Notes: generated by a model from the letters alone, not told the origin. DNA of 59,770 nt from an uncultured Deferribacterales bacterium (GCA_947853665.1 CANTXF010000068.1:1-59770); one strand, 5' to 3'; shown: positions 48,662-58,156, counted from the stretch's first letter. A program made the numbers and translations.

Positions 48662-49024
48662 CTACATCTTGATAACGCCCCTGCGCTCCAGCTCGCTTTT
48701 GCAGTCCGTGCAGTAGCGGGCAAAGGGAACGTATTCGAGCCTTTTTTCGTTTATCTCTTCCTCGCACTCGATACATACGCCGTAGGTGTCGTTCTGTATG
48801 CGCCTCAGAGCCTGCTCCACAAGCTGGAGCTTGAGAGCGTCGGTCTCCACTTTGCCCAGCATTATGTTTTTATTGTAAATATTATAAGCCTCGTCGGCGG
48901 AATCCTGTATGCCGTCGTTGCCCAGATCGATAGCCTCGTTATATTTTTTATTGAGCGCTTCGATGAGTTCGGCGCGCATTTTAAGAAGTTTCTGTCTGAA
49001 ATACTCGCGTTTGCTTTCTTCCAT
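48662..49024 (-). CDS. DksA/TraR-family zinc-finger transcription factor
   Basis: The 120-residue protein has an N-terminal coiled coil with DSADEAYN (in the place of the acidic tip of DksA) and a C-terminal C4 zinc finger (CIECEEEINEKRLEYVPFARYCTDC). Such proteins bind the RNA polymerase secondary channel and adjust transcription, often with ppGpp. Whether the tip carries the paired acidic residues needed for DksA function is not certain. It is 10 bases after rlmH and is closed by a terminator. Confidence 0.9.
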   Translation of the reverse strand: MEESKREYFRQKLLKMRAELIEALNKKYNEAIDLGNDGIQDSADEAYNIYNKNIMLGKVETDALKLQLVEQALRRIQNDTYGVCIECEEEINEKRLEYVPFARYCTDCKSELERRGVIKM

Positions 49025-49033
49025 GATACCCTC

Positions 49034-49468
49034 CTATTTATGGTAGGGATGCCCGGTAATTATAGTCATCGCCCTGTATATCTGTTCAGCGGCCACCATC
49101 AGGCTGACCCTGTAAGAAAGGGTAAGCTCCGAAAGTGATATAAACTCCGACGCGCATCCGCGCGCCATGACGGAAAGGCCCTCCGCCTCTCCTATAATAA
49201 ACGTAATGCTTTTCGCCCCAAGCCTCTTTCCGTCGAACCAGGAAGCGAAGGACTCGCTGTCAAACTTCCTTCCCGATGCGTCCAGGCCGATAAAAACGTC
49301 CTCCGGCCTGGCCGTTTTTATAAGCTTATCCAAACTTTTGGAATTTCCCGCTCCCAGCTCCGCAACTTCAAAATCGAAAAAAGGGGAAAGCCTCTTTTTA
49401 TACTCAAGAACGAAGGCTTCCGCATTTTTATCCCTTATTCTGCCTTCCAAAGCTATGCGAACCGTCAT
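49034..49468 (-). CDS. rlmH: 23S rRNA pseudouridine-1915 N3-methyltransferase RlmH
   Basis: From ATG 49468 the protein has 144 residues, near the family norm. It is a SPOUT methyltransferase with LDASGRKFDSESFASW, FIIGEAEGLS, LSELTLSYRVSLMVAAEQIYRA and the C-terminal TGHPYHK typical of RlmH. It methylates a pseudouridine in helix 69 of 23S rRNA. The frame can start 13 codons earlier at 49507, but homology suggests the shorter form. Confidence 0.93.
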   Translation of the reverse strand: MTVRIALEGRIRDKNAEAFVLEYKKRLSPFFDFEVAELGAGNSKSLDKLIKTARPEDVFIGLDASGRKFDSESFASWFDGKRLGAKSITFIIGEAEGLSVMARGCASEFISLSELTLSYRVSLMVAAEQIYRAMTIITGHPYHK

Positions 49469-49558
49469 AATATAATGGAAAACTCCGTCCGGAACGTCCT
49501 CCGGCATGTGCCTTATAAATGGTATCGGCCTGTTTTGTCAACTATTCATTATGCATAT

Positions 49559-50257
49559 CTATAAATTTTCGCCTGCTGCGAACATCTGGTAAAATATTAC
49601 GGCCCCACTCATGGCGGCGTTAAGGGAGTCGATCTTCGCTTTCATAGGTATGGTAAGCCTTACGTCCGCCCTCTGGAGAAGGCTCTCCCTTATTCCCCGG
49701 CCCTCGGAGCCTATAATTATGCCGAGAGGATATTTAATCTTTCCCGCGGCTTTATCGAGCCTTACGTCTCCGGCGGCATCCGCGGCCGCTATTGAAAAGC
49801 CTTCCGCCTTCAGATAGTCGACTGCCGCTCCCAGATTGACCACTTCCATTATGTTAACGTAAAAAACCGCACCGGCGCTGGCCTTATAAACCGCCTGGGT
49901 AACTTTGGCCTGGTCGTGGCGGGGAACGATAATGTTATTTATCCCGAAACAGTGAGCCGCCCTGATTACTGCGCCGAAATTGTGCGGGTCCTGTATTTTA
50001 TCAAGAAGAACCACGCCCTTTTCCTTTTTAAGGCCGGGCAGGGCCTCTTTAAAATCGGCGTATTCGAAATCGTCCGTAAGAGCGGCCACGCCTTGAGTTT
50101 CCAGGCCGAAACGCTCCTCGAAAACGGACCGGCCCAGAACCTCGAAAGGCACGTCCACATTATCGAAATGCACAGAAGCTCCGTGACGGACGAATACTTT
50201 TTTCGCCTTTCCGGAAGCCAGGGCTTCAAAAACTGGATTTCTGCCGGAAACTATCAT
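49559..50257 (-). CDS. rlmB: TrmH/RlmB-family rRNA 2'-O-methyltransferase
   Basis: The 232-residue protein starts IVSGRNPVFEALASGKAKKVFV (substrate-binding L30-like domain) and carries the three SPOUT motifs DPHNFGAVIRAAHCFG, IIIGSEGRGIRESLL and IPMKAKIDSLNAAMSGAVIFYQ. It most likely makes Gm2251 in 23S rRNA, though other TrmH targets cannot be ruled out. It overlaps tkt by four bases and is 90 bases upstream of rlmH. Confidence 0.9.
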   Translation of the reverse strand: MIVSGRNPVFEALASGKAKKVFVRHGASVHFDNVDVPFEVLGRSVFEERFGLETQGVAALTDDFEYADFKEALPGLKKEKGVVLLDKIQDPHNFGAVIRAAHCFGINNIIVPRHDQAKVTQAVYKASAGAVFYVNIMEVVNLGAAVDYLKAEGFSIAAADAAGDVRLDKAAGKIKYPLGIIIGSEGRGIRESLLQRADVRLTIPMKAKIDSLNAAMSGAVIFYQMFAAGENL

Positions 50258-52173
50258 CCGCGCCCTACTTCCCCGGCGATTTTTGCGGCTACGCTTTCTT
50301 CGTCAAGCCCCATCAGCCTCAAGACCTCATCCGGAGTGCCGGAAAGGGGAAACCTGTTTACGCCGTAAGGCACAAGCCTGCAGCTTATTCCCGCGGAAGC
50401 TATGATTTCCGCCAGAGTGCAGAAAAGGCCGCCAGACGGAATATGATCCTCATAAACGAAGGCAAGGCCGCTTTTAAGCAGGTCGCGGCAGAGTCCGCTT
50501 TCTATATAGGCCGGCGAAGAAACGTTTACCACCGCGGCGGAAATCCCCTTTCCGGCCAGAATATCCCTTATTTTAACAGCTCTGTGGACCATGACCCCGT
50601 AAGTAAAAATAGGGTATATGCCGCTTCTGACGATATCCGCCGCTCCGTAACGGAAAACGTAATCCCCGGCGAAAAGCGGCGTTCCGTCTTCGCCTGTTAT
50701 AACAGGCAGCTTGGAACGCCCCATAGCGACGTAAACGTTGCCCTTTTCCCCGGCGGCGTATCTTATGGCCCTGTCCGTCTGGTTAGGGTCGGCGGGAACA
50801 ATTATCTTAAAACCGAATATATTTCTCATAAGGCCGATATAATCCACGCACATGTGGGTTTTGCCGTCCTCGCCCACATCCGTACCCACATGGGTGGTAA
50901 CCAGCTTTACCGCGGCTTCGTTTATGCCGTTCAAACGCTGCTGGTTATACACCTCGTCAACGCCGAACATGCCGAAATCAGCAAAAAAGCTCACGGTTCC
51001 GCCTACGGACGCGGCACCGGCGCACACGGCCGCGTGATGCTCGGCTATGCCGCACTGATAAAAATTATCGGGATAGTTTTTTTCGACTCCGGCGGTTTTC
51101 ACGGAAGACGCCAAATCGCAGTCGAAAACGACAACCGGCGTGCCGCCGTCCTTATTGGCGGCGACCAGGCTTTCAAGAGCTTTCCCGAAAGCGCTCCTGT
51201 TGTCGGTTTTAACGTCCGCTCCGTACGTTTCCGGCTCGCCGGTAAGCACGTTATAAACAGGAGTAAGGTCAGGAGCGTCTTTTACCGGCCTGAATCCGTC
51301 CCGCATGGCCTTATATCTGCCGGTTTCAGGCTCCAGGCCAAGCTCCGCCATGGCCTGGGCGTATTGGTCCGCGCTAAGGACGGAGCCGTGAAAATTATGC
51401 CTGTTTTCCATAAAGGATACGCCCTTTCCCATAACCGTGTCCGCCAGTATGACGACAGGCTCTGGAGAGGATTTGGCTTTGATAAGCGCTCCGAAAATAT
51501 CTGTGAAATTATGGCCGTCGATTTCCAGCACCGTCCAGCCGTCTGCTTTGAAAGACGCCGCCATGTCGAGAGACGGCATTACTTTATGTATATCTCCCGA
51601 AATCTGGAGCCTGTTGTAATCTATAATGACGGTTATATTGCCGAACCCGTACTTTTTGGCGAAGCGCCTGGCTTCGGCAATCTGGCCTTTTTCCTGCTCG
51701 CCGTCTCCCATAAACACGTAAACGTCGAAATCGCGGCCGGAAACCCGGCCGGAAACTGCCATGCCGCACCCGGCAGAAAGGCCCTGCCCCAGGTTGCCGG
51801 TAGTCCATTCAACCCCCGGCACAACGCGCTCTATATGACCCTCGTATATGCTGCCTGCTTTGCGGAACTGGGATAAAACGTCGTCCCTGGGAATGAAGCC
51901 GTTTGTCGCCAGGCAGGAATACACGGCGGGAGAAATATGACCGTTGGAAACTATCACCCTGTCTCTCGAAGGGTCGCCGGCGTTAGAAGGGCATATATCC
52001 GCGGCGGCATACACGGCCAAAAGCAAATCTATGCAGGACATTGAACCGCCCGGATGGCCGCTGCCGGACAGGGTGGTCATGGTAAGGATATCCCCCCTGC
52101 ATTTCAGCGCCTTTTCTGCAAGCCCGGCCTTATCTATCGCTCCAAGCTTTTCCGCGAACTCGTTTAAATTCAT
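50254..52173 (-). CDS. tkt: transketolase
   Basis: The 639-residue protein has the complete single-chain form: thiamine-diphosphate motif region TLSGSGHPGGSMSCID and MGDGEQEKGQIAEARRF...NITVIIDYNRL, the pyrimidine domain with QCGIAEHHAAVCAGAASVGG, and a C-terminal domain. It transfers two-carbon units between sugar phosphates in the pentose phosphate pathway. It begins an operon with rlmB and probably rlmH and the DksA-like gene. Length is a little under the usual 660. Confidence 0.93.
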   Translation of the reverse strand: MNLNEFAEKLGAIDKAGLAEKALKCRGDILTMTTLSGSGHPGGSMSCIDLLLAVYAAADICPSNAGDPSRDRVIVSNGHISPAVYSCLATNGFIPRDDVLSQFRKAGSIYEGHIERVVPGVEWTTGNLGQGLSAGCGMAVSGRVSGRDFDVYVFMGDGEQEKGQIAEARRFAKKYGFGNITVIIDYNRLQISGDIHKVMPSLDMAASFKADGWTVLEIDGHNFTDIFGALIKAKSSPEPVVILADTVMGKGVSFMENRHNFHGSVLSADQYAQAMAELGLEPETGRYKAMRDGFRPVKDAPDLTPVYNVLTGEPETYGADVKTDNRSAFGKALESLVAANKDGGTPVVVFDCDLASSVKTAGVEKNYPDNFYQCGIAEHHAAVCAGAASVGGTVSFFADFGMFGVDEVYNQQRLNGINEAAVKLVTTHVGTDVGEDGKTHMCVDYIGLMRNIFGFKIIVPADPNQTDRAIRYAAGEKGNVYVAMGRSKLPVITGEDGTPLFAGDYVFRYGAADIVRSGIYPIFTYGVMVHRAVKIRDILAGKGISAAVVNVSSPAYIESGLCRDLLKSGLAFVYEDHIPSGGLFCTLAEIIASAGISCRLVPYGVNRFPLSGTPDEVLRLMGLDEESVAAKIAGEVGRG

Positions 52174-52257
52174 ATTGCTCCCCCGTAAACAGGTCCGACT
52201 TTTATTCGCATTGGAAGATAACTTTATGGAACTGCTCTGTCAACAGAAAAAGCGTGC

Positions 52258-52368
52258 TTGACAATAAGATAAATATATAATAGCTTTTATTCTTTATCCG
52301 CCCGCGGCTTAATATTCCGCAAAGCAGACCGGCGGAACGGTTTTACTATCGCCGGCTCCGCGCCGGGA
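52258..52368 (+). promoter_or_regulatory. promoter region and structured leader of the first MATE gene
   Basis: TTGACA (52258-52263) and TATAAT (52276-52281) are both present but only 12 bases apart, so the true pairing is unclear. The following leader can form three hairpins: GCGG/CCGC (52304-52320), CCGGCG/CGCCGG (52329-52355) and GGCTCC/GGAGCC (52353-52370, mutually exclusive with the previous one at its edge). There is no good ribosome-binding site near the ATG at 52382. Confidence 0.35.
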
Positions 52369-52381
52369 GCCATTACACGCT

Positions 52382-53728
52382 ATGAAAAATCCCGAAAATA
52401 CTCCGGAAGCCGTAAAGGGAGGCACTCTCCCGGTATTTCTGAAGTTTACCGTGCCCAATATTTTAAGCATACTCGCCCTTTCCTCCTCCGGAATAGTGGA
52501 CGCGATGTTTCTCGGACGCTACTCCGGGCCGGAATCTCTTGCCGCTGTCAATATAATAAACCCTCTTTTCAGCTTCTGTTTCGGCCTTGCAATAATGCTT
52601 ACCATAGGCGGAGCGGTAAGGGCGGGCAAATATATAGGCGAAGGCAGAACGGAAAAAGCGTCGTCCATATTCACGAAAACCCTGACGGCCATATCTGCGG
52701 TTACGCTTGCCGTTTCGCTTACGGGAATATTTTTCAGCGGCTGGTCGGCGCGGATTCTGGGAGCCAACGACGAGCTTATGCTCCCGGCTTCGGAGTATCT
52801 GGGAATAATAGCCTTTTTCCTCATATTCAACACGGCCGGATACGCCCTTTCCGTATTCATAAGGGTGGACGGCAGGCCGGTGCTGGCCTCCGCCGGGCTT
52901 ATAACCATGGGAGCCGTCAACATACTGCTGGATTTTCTGCTTATAGGGGTAATGGGTATGGGAGTGAAAGGAGCTGCCCTTGCCACCGGAACGGCAGGAG
53001 CCGCGGGATTTGCCGTACTGTTATCCCATTTCGCCTCCGGCAGAAGCAAAATGAAAATCCTTTTCGACGGAAAGGGCTGGCGGGAGCTTATATCGGCGGC
53101 ATACAACGGGCTTTCGGAATTTATAAGCGAAATGTCGGTGGGGATTATAATGCTGGCTTTCAACCGCATAATGATAGGCAGGTTCGACACCCAGGGAGTG
53201 GCCGCTTTTACCGCCATAAATTACCTTATGTGGGGCGGAGGGATGATAAACTACGCCACTGCGGATTCCCTGAACCCTCTCGTCTCCATAAACTACGGAG
53301 CCAGAAAGCCGGAGCGGATAATGAGCTTTATGCGGCTGGCATTTATTTTCGTGTTCTCCAACGGGTTTATTATCTTCGCCCTGCTCACAGCCGTGCCGGA
53401 AGCTCTTATAGGTATATTTATTACGGACAGAGGCTCAGGCGCATTTAAAATAGCCCTGGAATTTGCTTTCTATATAAGGTGGGCCTTTTTTATGAACGGC
53501 TTTAACCAGGTTTTCTCCGCATATTTTACGGCGATACACAGACCTCTCGAATCCGCGGTGGTGTCCGGCTCCAGAGGGCTCGTGCTTCCGCTGCTTTTCC
53601 TTGCTGTTTTTCCGTATCTTTTCGGCGGGTTCGGCATATTTATCGCCGTTCCGGTTTCCGAAGCCCTCGCGCTGGCGGCGGCCCTTTTTCTGTGGAAATA
53701 TAACAAGCCGTCAAAATTTATTCGCTGA
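52382..53728 (+). CDS. MATE-family efflux transporter
   Basis: The 448-residue protein has about twelve hydrophobic helices in two homologous halves, with the family segments FTVPNILSILALSSSGIVDAMFLGRYSG and LAAVNIINPLFSFCFGLAIMLTIGGA at the start, and YLMWGGGMINYATADSLNPLVSINYGAR at the second half. It exports small molecules using an ion gradient across the inner membrane. It is closely related to the second MATE gene at 54373, from which it is separated by a TetR gene; the two are likely a duplication. Confidence 0.92.
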   Translation: MKNPENTPEAVKGGTLPVFLKFTVPNILSILALSSSGIVDAMFLGRYSGPESLAAVNIINPLFSFCFGLAIMLTIGGAVRAGKYIGEGRTEKASSIFTKTLTAISAVTLAVSLTGIFFSGWSARILGANDELMLPASEYLGIIAFFLIFNTAGYALSVFIRVDGRPVLASAGLITMGAVNILLDFLLIGVMGMGVKGAALATGTAGAAGFAVLLSHFASGRSKMKILFDGKGWRELISAAYNGLSEFISEMSVGIIMLAFNRIMIGRFDTQGVAAFTAINYLMWGGGMINYATADSLNPLVSINYGARKPERIMSFMRLAFIFVFSNGFIIFALLTAVPEALIGIFITDRGSGAFKIALEFAFYIRWAFFMNGFNQVFSAYFTAIHRPLESAVVSGSRGLVLPLLFLAVFPYLFGGFGIFIAVPVSEALALAAALFLWKYNKPSKFIR

Positions 53729-53762
53729 ACCCATCAGGTGTAAGCATATCTGCGAAACTTTA

Positions 53763-53804
53763 TTGACATATTATTGTCCGTAATGATACAAATATGTATC
53801 ATTA
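53763..53804 (+). promoter_or_regulatory. promoter with TetR-type palindromic operator
   Basis: A perfect 10-bp-arm palindrome TAATGATACA-AATA-TGTATCATTA (53781-53804) lies 29 bases before the TetR ATG. The -35 TTGACA (53763-53768) precedes it and an 18-base spacer puts the -10 (TACAAA) inside the palindrome. This is the expected layout for autorepression of the tetR-MATE operon. Confidence 0.78.
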
Positions 53805-53833
53805 AAAACAGCAGAGGTTTTAGAAAACTTACC

Positions 53834-54376
53834 ATGAAACGGTCTTCAAAAGAAAAAATACTTGAAAAAGCCATACTGGCAATGTCAAGAGCGCCGCAGT
53901 CCTCCATGGAACAGATAGCCGTCCAGGCAGGCGTGTCGAGGGCCACGTTATACAGATATTTCCGCACGAGAGAAGCGATGCTTAAAGAAATGACGGAAGA
54001 ATCCGGCAGGCTGTTCGACCGGATAATCGACCCGATTGCGGCCATGGATATTCCGGCGAAAGAAAAGCTTGAAAAATTCGTGAGGGAATTCGTCTCCGCA
54101 GGGGCCAGATTCCATTTTCTGCTCTATAACGATATGTTCCTTATGCACGAAGAAATAAAAGGCATATACGATTCCCAGACGGAGAAGCTGAAGCGCCTTG
54201 CGGCCGGCCTTAAAAAGGAAGGCGGCTTAGATTCCGGCGTGCCGGACGAGTGGGCGGCGGCCTCTCTCGAATTTTTAATGTACGCCGCCTGGGAAAAGGT
54301 GCACCAGGGAGATATCGCACTTAATAAAGCGGCCGGTCTCATACTGCAGACTTATCTTAAAGGTATAGGAAAATGA
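53834..54376 (+). CDS. TetR-family transcriptional repressor
   Basis: From ATG 53834 the protein has 180 residues. The N-terminal helix-turn-helix is typical: KEKILEKAILAMSRAPQSSM, then EQIAVQAGVSRATLYRYFRTREAMLKEM. The C-terminal ligand-binding part is unique. The start excludes 20 upstream codons that overlap the operator. It overlaps the second MATE gene by four bases, so it very likely controls drug or metabolite efflux through the palindrome upstream. Confidence 0.92.
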   Translation: MKRSSKEKILEKAILAMSRAPQSSMEQIAVQAGVSRATLYRYFRTREAMLKEMTEESGRLFDRIIDPIAAMDIPAKEKLEKFVREFVSAGARFHFLLYNDMFLMHEEIKGIYDSQTEKLKRLAAGLKKEGGLDSGVPDEWAAASLEFLMYAAWEKVHQGDIALNKAAGLILQTYLKGIGK

Positions 54377-55731
54377 AAGCGGACAACGGAAAAGAAATAA
54401 TATACGGAAACGTTCCACTTACGTTTCTCAAATTTACCATACCCAACGTAATAGGCTTTATAGCGATGTCGTCCTCCGGGATAGTAGGCGGCATATTCGT
54501 CGGCCGTTACGTGGGCCCGGAGGCGCTGGCGGCCGTTAATATAGTGATCCCCATATTTACCTTCGTTTTCGGCATAGCGATAATGCTCACAATAGGAGGC
54601 GCCGTAAGAGTAGGCAAATATCTGGGCGAAAACGACAATTTATCCGCATCTAGAACATTTACGAAAATCATAGCCGTAATAAGCGCCATAGCGCTGATCA
54701 TGACCGCAGTGTGCGCCCTGTTCAACGAAACGGTAGTCGCTCTGCTTGGAGCGAACGAGGAGCTTAAGCCCATATCAAGGGAATATTTGAGAACCCTGTC
54801 CGCGTTCTTCTTTTTCCAGGCGATGGAATACGCCCTATCCGTATTCGTGCGGGTGGACGGCAGGCCTTATCTCGCCTCCTCCGCGGTGCTGGCGGGCGCC
54901 GTGATAAACGCTTTGCTCAACTGGCTTTTCGTAATAAAGCTCGGCTGGGGCGTAGCAGGCTCCGCCCTGGCTACGGGAACGGCTTTTACCGTTTCATTCC
55001 TGATACTTTCCACCCATTTCATTTCCGGCAGAAACAAGCTCAGGCTCGTTAAAAAAACGGGCAGCTGGAAAGAGATACTTTCCGCCGCATATAACGGTTC
55101 GTCGGAGCTTTTAAGCGAGGTTTCCGCCGGAGTGGTAGCTCTGATGTTCAACTGGATAATGATAACTAAAATCGGCACCCAGGGCGTGGCCGCTTTTACT
55201 TTTATAAACTACGCCATATGGGCAGGAGGCATGTTATGCTACGCCGTGGGAGATTCAATAGTGCCTCTCGTTTCCATAAACTACGGGGCGAGAAAGCCCG
55301 ACCGCATCAAAAAGTTTATGGGCCTGGCATTAGGCTCCGTATTCGCGATAGGAACGTCGATATTCGTTATTATGACGCTTATTCCAGATAAAATGATAGC
55401 CGTGTTCCTGCCGGACAAAAGCTCGGAAGCTTTCCAGATAGCCCTGGTTTTTGCTTCCTATATCAGATGGGTTTTCTTCTTCAGCGGGCTGAATATAATA
55501 TTTTCCGCTTATTTTACGGCCATGCACAGGCCGCTGGAATCGGTTATAATAGCCGGTTCCAGAGGCCTTGTGCTGCCGGTGGCCCTTGTGTTCCTTCTGC
55601 CGTTCGTTTTCGGGGTGTACGGCATATACGCGGCTCTGCCTATTGCGGAGGTATCCACGCTGGCGGCGGCGATATTCCTGTGGAAAATAAACTCTCCCTC
55701 CAAACGCATTGAAAGAAGCCTCGCTATGTGA
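54373..55731 (+). CDS. MATE-family efflux transporter
   Basis: The 452-residue protein has the same plan as the MATE protein at 52382: FTIPNVIGFIAMSSSGIVGGIFVGRYVG, LAAVNIVIPIFTFVFGIAIMLTIGGA and WAGGMLCYAVGDSIVPLVSINYGAR. It has about twelve membrane helices. It is co-transcribed with TetR (four-base overlap) and so is the probable direct target of that repressor. Its substrate is unknown. Confidence 0.92.
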   Translation: MKADNGKEIIYGNVPLTFLKFTIPNVIGFIAMSSSGIVGGIFVGRYVGPEALAAVNIVIPIFTFVFGIAIMLTIGGAVRVGKYLGENDNLSASRTFTKIIAVISAIALIMTAVCALFNETVVALLGANEELKPISREYLRTLSAFFFFQAMEYALSVFVRVDGRPYLASSAVLAGAVINALLNWLFVIKLGWGVAGSALATGTAFTVSFLILSTHFISGRNKLRLVKKTGSWKEILSAAYNGSSELLSEVSAGVVALMFNWIMITKIGTQGVAAFTFINYAIWAGGMLCYAVGDSIVPLVSINYGARKPDRIKKFMGLALGSVFAIGTSIFVIMTLIPDKMIAVFLPDKSSEAFQIALVFASYIRWVFFFSGLNIIFSAYFTAMHRPLESVIIAGSRGLVLPVALVFLLPFVFGVYGIYAALPIAEVSTLAAAIFLWKINSPSKRIERSLAM

Positions 55732-55767
55732 TAATATTTTTACAAATAAATAAACAGGGAGGAAACA

Positions 55768-57225
55768 ATGAAAGACGTAAAAGTCCTTTTCGTATCCAGC
55801 GAAATAGAGCCTTACGCCAAAACGGGCGGCCTTGCCGACGTATCTTCCGCGCTGCCTAAAGCGCTGGCGGCAGGAGGCGTGAACATTAAATCCGTGATGC
55901 CGCTTTATTCCTCCGTAAACAGGGAAAAATTCGGCCTGAAAAAAATAATGGATTCCGCATGCGTCCACATGGGCAACTGCGAGGAATGGTATTCGGTATA
56001 TCATACGGACAAGCCCTACGGCACGGACGTATATTTTATAGAATTCAATAAATATTTCGACAGAAACGGCATATACCACGACGCTTCAGGAGAGTTTGCG
56101 GATAATCCTTTCAGGTTTTCCTTCTTCTGCCGGGCGGCCATGCAGACGGCCAAAGATATGGGCTTTCAGCCGGACGTGATACACTGCAACGACTGGCAGA
56201 CGGCTTTTATCCCGTATTACCTCAAATGCGGGGAGGACGGGTATTTCTGGGGAACAAGATCCGTGCTGACGATACACAATATAGGCTATCAGGGTAATTT
56301 CGACGCGGGCGCTCTGGAATACGCGAAAATATATCTGGCGGATTTCAACGCCGGAGCTTTCGAATCCTTCGGGCGGCTGAACGTTCTGAAAGGCGGCATA
56401 GCCTTTGCCGATAAAATAACGACGGTAAGCCCCACTTACGCCGGGGAAATAATGGGCCCCATAGGCTCCGGCGGGCTTCACGATATATTAAGGGCGCGCA
56501 AAAACGACCTTTCCGGCATTATAAACGGCATAGATACGGACGTATGGAACCCGCAGAAGGATAATCTGATAGAAGCCAGATATTCCGTGAAAAATTACGC
56601 CGCCGGTAAGAAAGCCAATAAGAAAAAGCTGCAAAAAATGTTCGACCTGAGCGACTCCCCCAATGTGCCTCTTTTCGGCTTTGTAGGCCGCTTCGCGGCG
56701 CAAAAGGGGCTGGGGCTGCTTTCCGGCGCCATAGAACGGGCCGTAAACTCCATGGTATGCCAGGTCGTGATACTGGGTTCAGGAGACGAGGACGCCCAAT
56801 GGTACTTCGGCGGCCTTCCGGCAAAATATCCCGGCACAGTGGGGGCTTATATAGGCTATGACGAAACAAGGTCCCACATGATAGAAGCCGGGAGCGATTT
56901 TTTTCTTATGCCCTCCCTTTACGAGCCGTGCGGCCTTAACCAGATGTACAGCCAGGTTTACGGAACCCTGCCAGTAGTGAGAGCCACCGGAGGTCTGGAC
57001 GACACGGTGGAGCAATATGACGAAGCCACCGGAGCAGGCACCGGATTCAAATTTTACGATATTTCGCCGGGAGCCCTTTACGACACTATGGGCTGGGCAG
57101 TATCCACTTATTTTGACAGGGAACGCCACATGGACTTAATGATAAAACGGGCCATGGAAAAGGATTTTTCCTGGAAAAAACCGGCAGAAAGCTATATGGA
57201 ACTTTACAGGACGTTACACTATTAA
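55768..57225 (+). CDS. glgA: glycogen (starch) synthase, GT5 family
   Basis: The 485-residue protein has FVSSEIEPYAKTGGLADVSSALPKAL at the N-terminus, with the KTGGL ADP-glucose-binding motif, HCNDWQTAFIPYYLK, a GFVGRFAAQKGLGLL hinge, and the C-terminal MPSLYEPCGLNQMYSQVYG. It adds glucosyl units from ADP-glucose to glycogen in the cytoplasm. The ribosome-binding site AGGGAGG fixes the start. It follows the MATE operon after 36 bases and may share its transcript. Confidence 0.97.
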   Translation: MKDVKVLFVSSEIEPYAKTGGLADVSSALPKALAAGGVNIKSVMPLYSSVNREKFGLKKIMDSACVHMGNCEEWYSVYHTDKPYGTDVYFIEFNKYFDRNGIYHDASGEFADNPFRFSFFCRAAMQTAKDMGFQPDVIHCNDWQTAFIPYYLKCGEDGYFWGTRSVLTIHNIGYQGNFDAGALEYAKIYLADFNAGAFESFGRLNVLKGGIAFADKITTVSPTYAGEIMGPIGSGGLHDILRARKNDLSGIINGIDTDVWNPQKDNLIEARYSVKNYAAGKKANKKKLQKMFDLSDSPNVPLFGFVGRFAAQKGLGLLSGAIERAVNSMVCQVVILGSGDEDAQWYFGGLPAKYPGTVGAYIGYDETRSHMIEAGSDFFLMPSLYEPCGLNQMYSQVYGTLPVVRATGGLDDTVEQYDEATGAGTGFKFYDISPGALYDTMGWAVSTYFDRERHMDLMIKRAMEKDFSWKKPAESYMELYRTLHY

Positions 57226-57231
57226 ATAAAC

Positions 57232-57263
57232 CCGCTCCGGCAGAGTTTATTTTGCCGGAGCGG
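57232..57263. terminator. strong hairpin between glgA and the convergent lipoprotein gene
   Basis: A perfect 11-bp stem CCGCTCCGGCA/TGCCGGAGCGG with a 10-base loop lies seven bases after the glgA stop. The T-rich side is on the minus strand (GGGTTTATTT), so it best serves the convergent gene at 57297 but probably stops both. Confidence 0.7.
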
Positions 57264-57296
57264 AAATTAAACAATATTCAGATATATCGCGGTCTA

Positions 57297-58034
57297 TTAT
57301 TCGATAAGCGGAAAATGGTTTAGCACTATATAAGTAATAGATTTATTACTTGCATTAAGAATTTTTAACCGCGCGTCTCTAAATGTTATCTCATTACCGT
57401 CATTCAAATTATATGATACATCAACAGTATATGCGGGCCTGGCCATAAAGTTGGAAAATTCCCTGTAAGAAAATTTTACGACGTCCCCTTCCCTGCCGGT
57501 ATACATCAAAGTTTGAGTAAAATTATTAAAACGCTCGCTATAATCCACTTTAATATAATAACTATATGGAGGCAATTCGCCAGTGGTTACCGGATATCCG
57601 TATCCGTCAAAAAAGCCTTTATATAATTTACCCGATTCAGTATTATAAAATAAATACATACGGTTATATAATGCAGAATTTGGCGGAATAATGGCCCCGC
57701 TGCCTGCGACAGGACTATATATATCAATCCTGATTTTTTTATCTGAAACGACCGGACCGCTCGTCGGATCAGAATTGCCGGCGATAATGTCATAAAAATA
57801 AGCTGTCATTTCATATTTACCCACAGCTACATCGGGAATATTGCTGACGATTTTAACGCTGCTGATATTATATACCCGACTGCGTTCAAGAACGACATCG
57901 CCGACATTTCTCACAGTCTCCTTGTGAGATTCCGGAACGGCAATATCCTCCAAAACAGGAGCAACGAACATCAGTTTGGAACCACAGCCGTTTAAAAATA
58001 TCAACAGAAAAAGAACCGGCACTATTTTTAACAT
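57297..58034 (-). CDS. lipoprotein of unknown function
   Basis: I do not recognise this 245-residue protein. It has a lipoprotein signal with lipobox LNGC (MLKIVPVLFLLIFLNGC), and the rest looks beta-rich and soluble (VGKYEMTAYFYDI, YYIKVDYSERF, VKFSYREFSNF). Base composition is visibly more A+T-rich than most of the window, as is the next gene. It may be of recent or fast-evolving origin. It lies 122 bases downstream of the PKD lipoprotein gene on the same strand. Confidence 0.75.
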   Translation of the reverse strand: MLKIVPVLFLLIFLNGCGSKLMFVAPVLEDIAVPESHKETVRNVGDVVLERSRVYNISSVKIVSNIPDVAVGKYEMTAYFYDIIAGNSDPTSGPVVSDKKIRIDIYSPVAGSGAIIPPNSALYNRMYLFYNTESGKLYKGFFDGYGYPVTTGELPPYSYYIKVDYSERFNNFTQTLMYTGREGDVVKFSYREFSNFMARPAYTVDVSYNLNDGNEITFRDARLKILNASNKSITYIVLNHFPLIE

Positions 58035-58156
58035 ACACTCTACCTCAGCATAAAAGAACCAGGGCTATTCCCTAACGGGTATAGTTAGTTAGGTAATTGT
58101 AATATAAGTCCCTTCCGTACCCACGCCCGATAACGAGCGGCGGGTTATTGCGGCCT

